This document shows, piece after piece, positions 44,523-52,738 of a DNA stretch of 64,000 nt (the first letter of the stretch is position 1; each line of letters opens with the position of its first letter). The stretch comes from Gammaproteobacteria bacterium (lineage in GTDB: Bacteria > Pseudomonadota > Gammaproteobacteria > JACKNK01), in assembly GCA_024234955.1 (NCBI GenBank), contig JACKNK010000003.1:372001-436000 (forward strand). The letters are read 5' to 3'. The position numbers and the translations under genes are program-made. The notes below the pieces were generated by a model. It was not told where the DNA came from and searched no databases. It saw only the letters and a list, made by a program, of their open reading frames with translations.

Positions 44523-45509
44523 TTATTCAGGGGGGGTATCGACGAACTTGCGCGGGTTCACCGGGTGTCCGTCTTTGCGAACCTCGAAATGCAGATGGGC
44601 GCCGGTGGAACGACCGGTATTTCCGAGCTGGGCGATGATGTCGCCTCGTTTGACCACATCGCCCACCTCAACCAGTAATTTCTTATTGTGGGCATATCGT
44701 GTGGTGTAGCCATTCCCGTGATCGACTTCGACCAGCCATCCGTAATTACCGGCATTTCGGGCCTGGGTGACCACACCCGCCGCCACCGACTTGATCGGGC
44801 TGCCCAAACGCCCACCAAAATCCAGCCCGTGATGGGCTGCGCGCTTACCCGTTATCGGATCGGTGCGACGACCGAAACCGGAAGTGATCCAGCCACCATT
44901 GATCGGTCGACCTGCCGGTGAAATCGCTGCCGCCGTGGTTTTGCCCTCAAGGATCAGTTCCATGACCGAAAGCTGTTGTTCACGATCATCGAGACGATCG
45001 AGAAGTTGCTCTATATCGCGCTGCAATTCCCTCAGGTCCCACTTGGCGCCTTCATCCGGGATCTCGGCCCCTCCTCTGGGTGGGGTACGACCGAAATCAA
45101 ACTCCCCGCCATCCATGCCCGAACTTTCAATGAGTCGTTGACCCACCGCTTCCATCCGCATCAGACGGGCCTGCAGATCGCCGACACGGCCCGCCACCAC
45201 ACTCAGATTGTCGTCGATCCAGCGACGCGCCTCGCCAATCTCCTGGCGCTGGGTACGCAATTCGGCGCGCAGCAGTTCACGCTCGCCATCATCGACCTCG
45301 ACCGGCTGAATGCGTGTCACACCGTCGGTGCCCGCCGCCCGTTCGCCGCGCACCGCCTCGTGCGCCGCGCCATATTCGTAACCGATGTATATCAGGCTGG
45401 CACAAAGCAAAAGCAGAAAGGTGCCGAGGCCACCCAGCCAGACACCCCCATGACCGACGGTGAATGAGCGCGAACCCAGGCCTTTTTTGGTAACGAAGAT
45501 TATGTTCAT
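44523..45509 (-). CDS. M23-family peptidoglycan peptidase, membrane-anchored
   Basis: The 328-residue protein has a basic N-terminus and one membrane helix (GGLGTFLLLLCASLIYIGYEYG), a coiled-coil segment of about residues 70-185 rich in Glu, Arg and Gln, and a C-terminal LytM/M23 domain from about 205. Zinc ligands are kept (HHGLDFGG with H and D, and HLHFEVR), so it could be an active endopeptidase rather than an EnvC-like activator. It would act in the periplasm on peptidoglycan cross-links. It is upstream of secA and divergent from dciA, 49 bases away. Confidence 0.88.
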   Translation of the reverse strand: MNIIFVTKKGLGSRSFTVGHGGVWLGGLGTFLLLLCASLIYIGYEYGAAHEAVRGERAAGTDGVTRIQPVEVDDGERELLRAELRTQRQEIGEARRWIDDNLSVVAGRVGDLQARLMRMEAVGQRLIESSGMDGGEFDFGRTPPRGGAEIPDEGAKWDLRELQRDIEQLLDRLDDREQQLSVMELILEGKTTAAAISPAGRPINGGWITSGFGRRTDPITGKRAAHHGLDFGGRLGSPIKSVAAGVVTQARNAGNYGWLVEVDHGNGYTTRYAHNKKLLVEVGDVVKRGDIIAQLGNTGRSTGAHLHFEVRKDGHPVNPRKFVDTPPE

Positions 45510-45558
45510 GTAGTCGTTGTTTTAATACTTTTGCCGCAACCACATCGGACACGCCAAC

Positions 45559-46008
45559 GTGAAAAACGCGCTCACCGCCCTTCAGGACAGCGCCAACGCC
45601 AAACTGTTCCAGCGAGCCACGCAGTTGGCACGCATCGAACGCGCCTTGTTGTCGGTCCTACCCGCCGAAATGCGCCCTCACGCCCGGATCGCAGGGATTG
45701 ACGACGCCGTTTTGCGTATCCACGTAGACAGCCCGGTCTGGCATACCCGACTGCGCTACCTGCTGCCTCAGCTGCTCCCCCACCTGAACCGTTTGGCCCG
45801 AACGCGGCTGAAAAGCATCGACTGTGCAACCCGCCCGTTTGAAGACAACGCAATCGCTTCCCCCAGAAAAGGAAAAGGTCCCTTGCGTCCGGGTGAATCC
45901 ACCGCAAGAGACCTTTCTCAGGCCGCCTCATCCATCGACGACCCCGATCTGCGCAATGCATTGCAACGCTTGGCCGTAGCGCTTAAACCACCGGCACCGG
46001 CTGAGTGA
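45559..46008 (+). CDS. dciA: DciA-like DUF721 protein (replicative helicase loader)
   Basis: DciA loads or recruits the DnaB helicase in bacteria that lack DnaC. The 149-residue protein has the DUF721 fold in its first 100 residues (LARIERALLSVLPAEMRPHARIAGIDDAVLRIHVDSPVWHTRLRYLLPQLL in short segments) and a flexible charged C-terminus. The place between the M23-secA unit and lpxC is the usual dciA location in gammaproteobacteria. It is the only plus-strand gene in this part and overlaps lpxC tail-to-tail by 26 bases. Confidence 0.82.
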   Translation: MKNALTALQDSANAKLFQRATQLARIERALLSVLPAEMRPHARIAGIDDAVLRIHVDSPVWHTRLRYLLPQLLPHLNRLARTRLKSIDCATRPFEDNAIASPRKGKGPLRPGESTARDLSQAASSIDDPDLRNALQRLAVALKPPAPAE

Positions 46009-46894
46009 ACGATATCGGCGCGGTCGAACCGTCTTCGAACACGACCTCCTCCCACGCTTCCGGCTGTTCCAGCAGGGTACGCAGAAGGTGGTTGTTCAAG
46101 GCATGTCCGGATTTGTGGCCCCGGAACGATCCGATGAGACTGCGACCCAGCAAGTACAGGTCGCCGATTGCATCCAGAATCTTGTGTTTGACGAACTCAT
46201 CTTCGTAGCGGAGACCGTCCTCGTTCAGGACCCGGTAATCGTCCACTACCACCGCGTTGTCCAGGCTGCCGCCCAAAGCCAGGCTCATCTCCCGCAGACG
46301 CTCGATGTCCTTCATGAAACCGAAGGTGCGCGCGCGGCTCACTTCCTTCATGAAGGAAGTCGTTGAAAAGTCGATCTCGGCATTCTGACTGTGGTTCTTG
46401 AACACCGGGTGATCGAAGTCGATGCTGAAACCGACCTTGAAACCTTCGAACGGTGAAAACTCGGCCCACTTGTCGCCATCCTGCACCCGCAAGGTTTGCT
46501 TGATGCGGATGAAGCGTTTGGGCGCTGGCTGATCTTCAATCCCGGCGGATTGAATGAGAAACACGAAAGGACCGGCACTGCCGTCCATGATCGGCACTTC
46601 CGGGGCACTGACATCGACGAACGCATTGTCGATACCCAGGCCGGCGAATGCCGAGAGCAGATGTTCGACCGTAGAGATGCTGACATCGTCTCGCTGAAGG
46701 CTGGTGGACAGACGGGTGTCGCCCACATTGAAGGCCAGCGCGGGAATTTCCACGGGGTCATCGAAATCCACGCGACGGAAGGTAATGCCCGCATCGACCG
46801 GCGCTGGGCGCAAGGTCAGGTAGACCTTTTTTCCGGTGTGCAGACCCACTCCGGTGGCGCGGATCACATTTTTAAGCGTGCGTTGTTTGATCAT
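45983..46894 (-). CDS. lpxC: UDP-3-O-acyl-N-acetylglucosamine deacetylase LpxC
   Basis: LpxC carries out the first committed step of lipid A synthesis with zinc. The ATG at 46894 gives MIKQRTLKNVIRATGVGLHTGKK and 303 residues (E. coli 305); the frame is open to 46999. Zinc and catalytic residues are visible in EHLLSAFAGLGIDNA, VKHKILDAIGDLYLLG and GHKSGHALNNHLLR. In E. coli its amount is set by FtsH proteolysis through a C-terminal degron; here the last residues are TQPVPVV. It is 455 bases beyond ftsZ and a terminator-like hairpin lies just before it. Confidence 0.97.
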   Translation of the reverse strand: MIKQRTLKNVIRATGVGLHTGKKVYLTLRPAPVDAGITFRRVDFDDPVEIPALAFNVGDTRLSTSLQRDDVSISTVEHLLSAFAGLGIDNAFVDVSAPEVPIMDGSAGPFVFLIQSAGIEDQPAPKRFIRIKQTLRVQDGDKWAEFSPFEGFKVGFSIDFDHPVFKNHSQNAEIDFSTTSFMKEVSRARTFGFMKDIERLREMSLALGGSLDNAVVVDDYRVLNEDGLRYEDEFVKHKILDAIGDLYLLGRSLIGSFRGHKSGHALNNHLLRTLLEQPEAWEEVVFEDGSTAPISFTQPVPVV

Positions 46895-46955
46895 GTTTGT
46901 CGGCCTTTTCCCCTGCCTCTCCGACAAAAGCCGGGCGGCATGGTAACACAGCATG

Positions 46956-46984
46956 AAAAACTCCCGAACAAACAAGATGTTCGG
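46956..46984 (-). terminator. Terminator/attenuator-like hairpin before lpxC
   Basis: On the minus strand CCGAACA, a 7-base loop and TGTTCGG are followed by GAG and TTTTT. The stem is perfect but short. It lies about 60 bases before the lpxC ATG, so it could end read-through from ftsZ or attenuate lpxC. Short GC content makes its strength uncertain. Confidence 0.5.
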
Positions 46985-47259
46985 CCTTGAACCCGACATC
47001 GCTCAGCGTGTGAGACATCGACCTTCCTCAAGCCGGGTTTTTCCACCATGTGCTGCATCACCGCATATCGCGGGTTGTTATTGTGATTCTGCCAAGCCGA
47101 TCTCGGCCCGCCGTCGCCTTGTCGCTCCGTGAAAGAACTCCCCATTTGGGATATTTCCTCGAGTCTGGTAGCGAATTTGTCACCTTAAATAGGTTACTGC
47201 AAGCGGGATTTCCAGTTGATATTGAAGCATTCCTGACAAAGCGGACCTCTAGGCACTTC

Positions 47260-47290
47260 CCGACCGGCAGCGTTCCCGGCTGTCGGTCGG
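47260..47290. other. 12-bp hairpin downstream of ftsZ
   Basis: CCGACCGGCAGC pairs with GCTGTCGGTCGG around a 7-base loop, with one G-T pair. It is about 60 bases past the ftsZ stop. There is no U-tract on the minus strand, so it would act as an mRNA 3' end protector or processing site rather than a classic intrinsic terminator. Confidence 0.55.
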
Positions 47291-47309
47291 GTCGTTGAGC
47301 AGCGTCCCT

Positions 47310-47328
47310 CCGACTCATTTCGAGTCGG
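47310..47328. other. 7-bp hairpin just after ftsZ
   Basis: CCGACTC and GAGTCGG form a perfect stem with a 5-base loop about 20 bases past the ftsZ stop. On the minus strand no T-run follows. With the next hairpin it forms a tandem structured 3' region. Confidence 0.45.
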
Positions 47329-47349
47329 CTTTCCGATTACTTCCCGGAA

Positions 47350-48525
47350 TCAGTCGTTCTGGCGGCGCAGGAACGAGGGAATATCGAAATAGTTCGGGTC
47401 ATCGCTGTTGATACCGTCGCCAACGGCACGCTGGCGGCGCATCACAGTCGGGTCATCCAGTTTCCCGTAGTCCACCTGACCATTGGCGTTACGTGGCTGA
47501 CGAGGCGTGTTCGGGACTGCATGCAGCGGCGGTGCATCGGCTTTTTGCTCGGCCTTGTGCATGTGCAGGCCGGTCGCAACCAGCGTCACCCGCAGTTCAT
47601 CCTGCAGGCTCGGCTCGATCACCGTACCGATGACCACGGTGGCATCCGGAGATGCAAACTCCTCGATCGTGCTGCCGACCTGTTCGAATTCCCCGATGGT
47701 GAGATCGAAACCGGCGGTGACATTGACCAGGATGCCCTTGGCGCCGCGCAGATCGATGTCTTCCAGCAAGGGGCTCTTGATGGCTTTCTCGGCCGCTTCC
47801 GCCGCGCGATTCTCCCCGCTCGCAGAACCGGTACCCATCATCGCGACACCCATGACGCTCATCACCGTCTTCACGTCGGCGAAATCGACGTTGATCAGGC
47901 CCTGACGGGTGATCAGCTCGGAGATACCGGACACCGCACCATGCAGCACGTTGTTGGCTTCCTTGAACACGTTGACCAGGCTGGTGTCCTTACCGAACTC
48001 GGTAAGCAGCTTCACGTTCGGGATGGTGATCAGGGAATCGACGCAGCCTGCCAGTTCGGCAATGCCTTTTTCGGCGATGGCCATGCGCTTCTTGCCTTCG
48101 AACGGGAACGGCTTGGTGACCACGGCCACGGTCAGAATGCCCAGATCGCGAGCGATCTGCGCGACCACCGGGGCTGCGCCGGTACCAGTACCGCCGCCCA
48201 TGCCTGCGGTGATGAAGAGCATATCCGTGCCCTTGATCAGTTCCGCGATCTCTTCGCGGTCTTCCATTGCGGCGTTCTTGCCGACTTCCGGGTTCGCACC
48301 CGCGCCCAGGCCTTTGGTCAAACCGTTGCCAAGACGCAGGCAGACCACGTTGGACAAATCCTCCGGGAGGACTTGCACATCGGTGTTTGCACAGATGAAT
48401 TCGACGCCTTCCATCTCCTGATCGAGCATGTGGCGGACCGCATTGTTGCCGCCGCCGCCGACGCCGATGACCTTGATGACGGCTTCATCGCCGTCGTCGT
48501 CGTTAACCATTTGCCAGTTGTTCAT
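47350..48525 (-). CDS. ftsZ: Cell division protein FtsZ
   Basis: FtsZ is the tubulin-like GTPase that forms the division ring. The 391-residue protein has the GTP loop GGGTGTGAAPVVAQIA near residue 107, GVGGGGNNAVRHM near 20, the catalytic T7 loop NVDFADVKTVMS near 207, a linker rich in Pro, Asn and Gln, and the C-terminal peptide DDPNYFDIPSFLRRQ that binds FtsA and ZipA. A GGGAGT ribosome-binding site precedes the ATG. A terminator-like hairpin lies between ftsA and ftsZ. Confidence 0.99.
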   Translation of the reverse strand: MNNWQMVNDDDGDEAVIKVIGVGGGGNNAVRHMLDQEMEGVEFICANTDVQVLPEDLSNVVCLRLGNGLTKGLGAGANPEVGKNAAMEDREEIAELIKGTDMLFITAGMGGGTGTGAAPVVAQIARDLGILTVAVVTKPFPFEGKKRMAIAEKGIAELAGCVDSLITIPNVKLLTEFGKDTSLVNVFKEANNVLHGAVSGISELITRQGLINVDFADVKTVMSVMGVAMMGTGSASGENRAAEAAEKAIKSPLLEDIDLRGAKGILVNVTAGFDLTIGEFEQVGSTIEEFASPDATVVIGTVIEPSLQDELRVTLVATGLHMHKAEQKADAPPLHAVPNTPRQPRNANGQVDYGKLDDPTVMRRQRAVGDGINSDDPNYFDIPSFLRRQND

Positions 48526-48566
48526 GGACGCTACTCCCAGTGGTTTTTTGCTGCTTCGCTCATTTC

Positions 48567-48592
48567 AAAAATGTCGTCCCCTCCGGGACGAC
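48567..48592 (-). terminator. Intrinsic-terminator-like hairpin between ftsA and ftsZ
   Basis: On the minus strand GTCGTCCC, a 4-base loop and GGGACGAC form a perfect 8-bp GC-rich stem, followed at once by ATTTTTG. It starts ten bases past the ftsA stop and ends about 40 bases before the ftsZ ATG. The shape is that of an intrinsic terminator or attenuator inside the dcw cluster. Confidence 0.65.
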
Positions 48593-48602
48593 GCCATCGG
48601 TC

Positions 48603-49841
48603 TCAGAAATTCCCTTGAAACCAACTCTTCATTCGTTCCCAGATACTTTTCCCGCCGCCACGAGTCAGATCCTCGCTGCGACCTTGCTTGATGTGTTTGG
48701 CCCCGAAATGGAGCAGACCGACGCCGGTTGCATAAATCGGGTTGCGCACCACGTCTGCGAGCCCACGCAGTCCGGTCGGTACGGCGAGGCGCACGTTGGT
48801 GTGAAAGACTTCCTGGGCCAGCTGCACCGCCCCTTCGATCTTCGATGAACCGCCCGTGAGCACGATTCCACCCGGAATCATTTCCTTGAACCCACTACGG
48901 CGGAGCTCCTCATCGACCAGGGTGAACAGCTCTTCGTATCGCGGCTCGACCACCTCAGCGAGGGTCTGGCGTGACAAACGTCGCGCGGTCAGATCACCGA
49001 CCCCGTGGACTTCAATGGTCTCTTCCGGACTCGCCAGCTGAGCCAGCGCGCAGGCGTACTTGATCTTGATTTCTTCCGCCGCCTGACGCGGCGTGCGCAA
49101 GGCCACGGAGATGTCGTTGGTAACCTGATCGCCCGCAATCGGGATAACGGCGGTATGACGGATCGCCCCGTTGGTGAACACCGCAATGTCGGTGGTTCCG
49201 CCCCCGATATCGACCATGCAGACGCCCAGCTCTTTTTCATCTTCGGAGAGCACGGCGTAACTGGATGCGAGCTGCTCGAGAATGATGTCGTCCACGTCCA
49301 GACCGCAGCGGCGGACGCATTTGACGATGTTCTGAACCGCACTGACCGCACCGAAGACGATGTGGGCGCGCGCCTCGAGTCGCACCCCGGACATACCGAT
49401 CGGGTCCTTGATCCCTTCCTGGCCGTCGATCAGAAACTCCTGTGGCAACACATGGAGAATTTTCTGATCGTTGGGGATCGCGACCGCCTTGGCGGCTTCG
49501 ATGACCCGATCCACATCGTTCGAACTGATTTCGTTCTTATCGCGCACCGCGACGATGCCATCCGAATTCAGACTGCGGATATGGCTTCCTGCGATGCCGG
49601 CGTAAACCGAATGAATCTGGCAGCCGGCCATCAGTTCGGCCTCTTCGACCGCACGCTGGATCGACTGCACTGTGGACTCGACATTTACCACCACGCCTTT
49701 TTTCAATCCGCGTGAGGCGTGATGCCCGATTCCGATGATCTCCAGTTCCCCCTCGGAACCGACCTCGGCGACGATAGCGACCACCTTGGATGTGCCGATA
49801 TCGAGACTGACGATCATGTGTTTATCGTCTCTCTTGGACAT
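48603..49841 (-). CDS. ftsA: Cell division protein FtsA
   Basis: FtsA is the actin-like membrane tether of FtsZ and recruits later division proteins. The 412-residue protein has the actin phosphate loops VSLDIGTSKVVAIVAE near residue 12 and MVDIGGGTTDIAVF near 208, the adenosine loop GGIVLTGGSSKIEG near 335, and the C-terminal amphipathic helix IWERMKSWFQGNF. It lies 11 bases after ftsQ. The length fits (E. coli 420). Confidence 0.98.
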   Translation of the reverse strand: MSKRDDKHMIVSLDIGTSKVVAIVAEVGSEGELEIIGIGHHASRGLKKGVVVNVESTVQSIQRAVEEAELMAGCQIHSVYAGIAGSHIRSLNSDGIVAVRDKNEISSNDVDRVIEAAKAVAIPNDQKILHVLPQEFLIDGQEGIKDPIGMSGVRLEARAHIVFGAVSAVQNIVKCVRRCGLDVDDIILEQLASSYAVLSEDEKELGVCMVDIGGGTTDIAVFTNGAIRHTAVIPIAGDQVTNDISVALRTPRQAAEEIKIKYACALAQLASPEETIEVHGVGDLTARRLSRQTLAEVVEPRYEELFTLVDEELRRSGFKEMIPGGIVLTGGSSKIEGAVQLAQEVFHTNVRLAVPTGLRGLADVVRNPIYATGVGLLHFGAKHIKQGRSEDLTRGGGKSIWERMKSWFQGNF

Positions 49842-49852
49842 TGCCGTTCCCC

Positions 49853-50638
49853 TTAACCCCTCTCTTCGGTGGCCACATAGCGCACCGCCAAACCATTCGA
49901 ATAGCGCAGATCCACGTTCGCCAGACGCCGCGTGTCGTTCGCCATGACTTGGCGATATACGGTCACGAAACGCTGCACACGCGCACCTAATTCGGCGCCA
50001 CCCAGCTTCAATTCGATCGACTCGACACCGTTGTCACGCGAGCGTTCGACGCGCATCCGCCAGGAACGCCGCGCGTCGGCCTCAAATTCGCGCAGACTCA
50101 AACCGGCGTCCGCGATCAACGGCGCCAGCTGGCGATACTGTTCCGCGACATCCTGAGAACTGCCTTCCGGGCCACCCAGCACCACCAGGCCCTCCGGGCC
50201 ACGCGTCGGGGTGAACTGCACGCCTTCGGTGCTCACAAACCCGCCCGCCGCCCAGTGCGCGAGTGCCGTGCGTTCACGCAGCACGACCACCAACTTCCCC
50301 GGCCAGACCCGACGCAGTTCGGCATCCTCGACCCAGGGCGAGCGCAGCAACGCCGCCTTCAGCGCGTTCATGTCCAGGCCCCAGAAGCCTTCCGGGAGAA
50401 AGGGACGGATTGCTACTTCAATGTCCTTGCCGCCCAAATAATGGAATTCGCCGCGCACCTCGACGTCGCGAATCGGCGCGACCTCAGGACGGCTGAACCA
50501 CCACGCGCCATAGCCCAATGCGCCAATCGCTGCGATGCTCACCATCCACGCGCCGAGGTTGCGCAGACGGTGGCCAGGCGCAACGGTTGGCGCCTGTGGG
50601 CTGCGCGTTTCATTGGCGTTGGCGCTCACGGACTTCAT
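49853..50638 (-). CDS. ftsQ: Cell division protein FtsQ
   Basis: FtsQ is a bitopic divisome protein that holds FtsB and FtsL. The ATG at 50638 overlaps the ddlB stop (ATGA) and gives 261 residues. A cytoplasmic tail of about 30 residues is followed by a membrane helix (LGAWMVSIAAIGALGYGAWWF), a POTRA domain (IRDVEVRGEFHYLGGKDIEVAIRPFL in segments) and the beta domain with SPWVEDAELRRVWPGKLVVVLRERTALAHW. The frame is open to 50896 inside ddlB and is not used. Confidence 0.95.
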   Translation of the reverse strand: MKSVSANANETRSPQAPTVAPGHRLRNLGAWMVSIAAIGALGYGAWWFSRPEVAPIRDVEVRGEFHYLGGKDIEVAIRPFLPEGFWGLDMNALKAALLRSPWVEDAELRRVWPGKLVVVLRERTALAHWAAGGFVSTEGVQFTPTRGPEGLVVLGGPEGSSQDVAEQYRQLAPLIADAGLSLREFEADARRSWRMRVERSRDNGVESIELKLGGAELGARVQRFVTVYRQVMANDTRRLANVDLRYSNGLAVRYVATEERG

Positions 50639-51567
50639 GACCCGCCCCGCTGCGCGCTCATCAGGATGCGGAACACCAACTCGTCGAAATCGATACCGGC
50701 CTGGCGCGCGGCCATCGGCACCAGGCTGTGGTCGGTCATCCCCGGAACCGTATTGACTTCGAGCAGCCACAGACGGCCATCGGCGTCGAGCATGAAATCG
50801 ACCCGCCCCCAACCGCCTGCACCAACCGCTCGGAAGGCCTCGGTACAGATCGCCTGAAATTGCGTTTCCAAGGCTTCGGGCAGACCGCAGGGGCACAAGT
50901 AGCGAGTGCGATCGGAGAGATATTTGGCCTCGTAGTCGTAAAACGCCCCTTCCGCCTCCAGCTTTATCAGCGGCAGCGGGTCGACACCGAGGATCGCGCA
51001 GGTGTATTCGCCGCCGGTAATACAGCGTTCGACCAGCACCGGCGAGTCATGCTTCGCCGCTTCCGCCCAGGCACCGACCAGTTGTTCGGCGTTATCCACG
51101 CGGGAGGTGCCGATGCTCGAACCCTCCAGTGCGGGCTTCACGAACAGCGGCAACCCCAGGTCCTGCACGACGGCATCGCACTCCTCGGCCGAGTTCACGA
51201 CGTGATAATCGGGGGTCGGTAAACCGCGCGCTTTCCATATCTGTTTGCAGCGAACCTTATCCATGCCCAGCGCCGAACCCAGCACACCGCTGCCTGTGTA
51301 GGCGATTTCCAGGGCGTCAAGCGCCCCTTGAATGACGCCGTCCTCGCCACCTCGACCGTGCAGGACGTTGAACACTCGGTCGAACCCGCCTTTTTCCAGT
51401 TGACGCAGCGCCGGCGCGAGCGAATCGGGACCGCAGTCGATCGCGGTCACCGCCACACCGCGACGCTGCAAAGCCGCGAGCACCTGCTTCCCGCTCTTCA
51501 GCGACACCTCCCGTTCGGCGGAGATACCGCCGTAGAGCAAAGCCACTTTTCCAGCATTGGCGCTCAT
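50635..51567 (-). CDS. ddlB: D-alanine-D-alanine ligase (DdlB type)
   Basis: Ddl joins two D-alanines with ATP to make the dipeptide added by MurF. The 310-residue ATP-grasp protein has HGRGGEDGVIQGALD near residue 70, the Ser/Lys/Glu region PLFVKPALEGSSIGTSRV near 145, and the Mg-binding end GRVDFMLDADGRLWLLEVNTVPGMTDHSLVPMA, described here as consecutive motifs. It has the YGGISAEREVSL start typical of DdlB. It overlaps both murB and ftsQ by four bases. Confidence 0.97.
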   Translation of the reverse strand: MSANAGKVALLYGGISAEREVSLKSGKQVLAALQRRGVAVTAIDCGPDSLAPALRQLEKGGFDRVFNVLHGRGGEDGVIQGALDALEIAYTGSGVLGSALGMDKVRCKQIWKARGLPTPDYHVVNSAEECDAVVQDLGLPLFVKPALEGSSIGTSRVDNAEQLVGAWAEAAKHDSPVLVERCITGGEYTCAILGVDPLPLIKLEAEGAFYDYEAKYLSDRTRYLCPCGLPEALETQFQAICTEAFRAVGAGGWGRVDFMLDADGRLWLLEVNTVPGMTDHSLVPMAARQAGIDFDELVFRILMSAQRGGS

Positions 51568-52475
51568 GCGCGTTCTCCCACGATGCGTACCTCGGGCCGG
51601 AGTTCCACGCCGAAGCGGGCCAGCACCGTGTCACGAACCTCGATTACCAGGTCCTCGATGTCGTTGGCGTGCGCCTCGTCTTCGACGCGGGCGGTATTGA
51701 TAATGAAATTGGCGTGTTTCTCGGAGACGCAGGCCGCACCTCGGCAGCGACCTTTAAGCCCAGCGGCTTCGATCAAGCGTGCGGCATGGTCCCCTTCGGG
51801 ATTACGAAACACGGAACCGCAGCTCGGCAGCCCGGTTGGCTGCGTGGCGTTACGACGCGCCAGCAAGGCGCGAATCGTCGTCTGTGCCGCCTCGGTATCG
51901 CCTTTTGGGACCGTGAGTTCACACGCCACGAAACCGGCTTGCATCGGTCCCTCGACATGGCGATACCCAAAGCGGAACGCGTTGGCGTCGCGGCGATGAA
52001 TCTTTCCGTCCCGGTCGATGGTCTCGACCGCACTGACCAACGGCCAGGTTTCGCCGCCGAAAGCGCCCGCGTTCATGGCCAAGGCACCGCCCATCGTGCC
52101 CGGAATGCCCGCCAGGAACTCCGCGCCCACGCACCCCGCTTTTGCGGTAACCCGCGCAACCTTGTTGCAGGCAGCCCCCGCTTCGATGCGAAAGCGATCG
52201 TGATCGACCTGCTCGATGGCATTCACACCCTGTGTTGCGATAACGGTGCCAGCAAAACCCCCGTCGCGGACCAGCAGATTGCTCCCAAGCCCTACCCACA
52301 GCAGGGGTTCATCGTTTGGCAAGCGTTGCAACAGGTCGCATAAGTCCTGGATGTCGGCCGGGCGGACGTAGCGATCCGCACGCCCACCTGCACGCCAGGA
52401 GTTGTGCGCCGACATCGGCTCATTACGGCGGATTTCTCCGCGCAGACCACCGAGATCGACCTCACTCGCGCTCAC
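51564..52475 (-). CDS. murB: UDP-N-acetylenolpyruvoylglucosamine reductase
   Basis: MurB reduces UDP-GlcNAc-enolpyruvate to UDP-MurNAc with FAD and NADPH. The GTG at 52475, preceded by AAGGTGG, gives 303 residues and overlaps the upstream small ORF by four bases; the frame is open to 52742 but runs into murC. FAD-binding parts are HNSWRAGGRADRYVRP, PLLWVGLGSNLLVRDGGFAGTVI and AGIPGTMGGALAMNAGAFGGE; the catalytic Ser is in PSCGSVFRNPEGDHAARLIEAAGLKG. The end EVRIVGE is usual for the type I enzyme. Confidence 0.95.
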   Translation of the reverse strand: MSASEVDLGGLRGEIRRNEPMSAHNSWRAGGRADRYVRPADIQDLCDLLQRLPNDEPLLWVGLGSNLLVRDGGFAGTVIATQGVNAIEQVDHDRFRIEAGAACNKVARVTAKAGCVGAEFLAGIPGTMGGALAMNAGAFGGETWPLVSAVETIDRDGKIHRRDANAFRFGYRHVEGPMQAGFVACELTVPKGDTEAAQTTIRALLARRNATQPTGLPSCGSVFRNPEGDHAARLIEAAGLKGRCRGAACVSEKHANFIINTARVEDEAHANDIEDLVIEVRDTVLARFGVELRPEVRIVGERA

Positions 52476-52684
52476 GGCTCCACCTTCTCCGCGTTGAGAT
52501 CCCGCTTGCCCGAAGTGGAATCGCGATCGCCCAAGCCGTTTTCCGCGCTGCGGCGTGATGGCGCTGCGGCGCTCGGTCGCATATCGGCCAGCTTGGCCAG
52601 GTCGTTCGCCGACGCGCCCAGATAGCTGCACAAGCCCTCGCCACATCCCAGGTGCAGCGGTCGTTTTCCGGAGTAATCGTTCAT
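52472..52684 (-). CDS. Small hypothetical ORF between murC and murB
   Basis: A 70-codon frame fills the gap between murC and murB. It starts at ATG 52684, about nine bases after GGGGA, and its TGA overlaps the murB GTG by four bases, the same coupling used at most junctions of this cluster. The peptide (MNDYSGKRPLHLGCGEGLCSYLGA at the start, in two parts) is soluble, with two cysteines near residues 14 and 19 and a charged, Ser/Ala-rich second half. I recognise no domain. It may be a real small protein or just a leader that couples murB translation. Confidence 0.45.
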   Translation of the reverse strand: MNDYSGKRPLHLGCGEGLCSYLGASANDLAKLADMRPSAAAPSRRSAENGLGDRDSTSGKRDLNAEKVEP

Positions 52685-52738
52685 CGCGCAAATCCCCGCT
52701 TAAAGTGCCGATCTGTCGAATGCGTGTCGGCATCTTTG

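Larger units (their letters stand above)
46895..47349. other. ftsZ-lpxC intergenic region
   Basis: This 455-base stretch has no credible gene. On the ftsZ side it holds two hairpins (47260-47290 and 47310-47328). A more AT-rich middle (about 47150-47240) could carry an lpxC promoter. Near lpxC lies a hairpin with a U-tract (46956-46984). On the minus strand TTCGGG and TACCAT spaced by 17 (about 46941-46969) are a weak promoter candidate that overlaps this hairpin. Confidence 0.5.
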
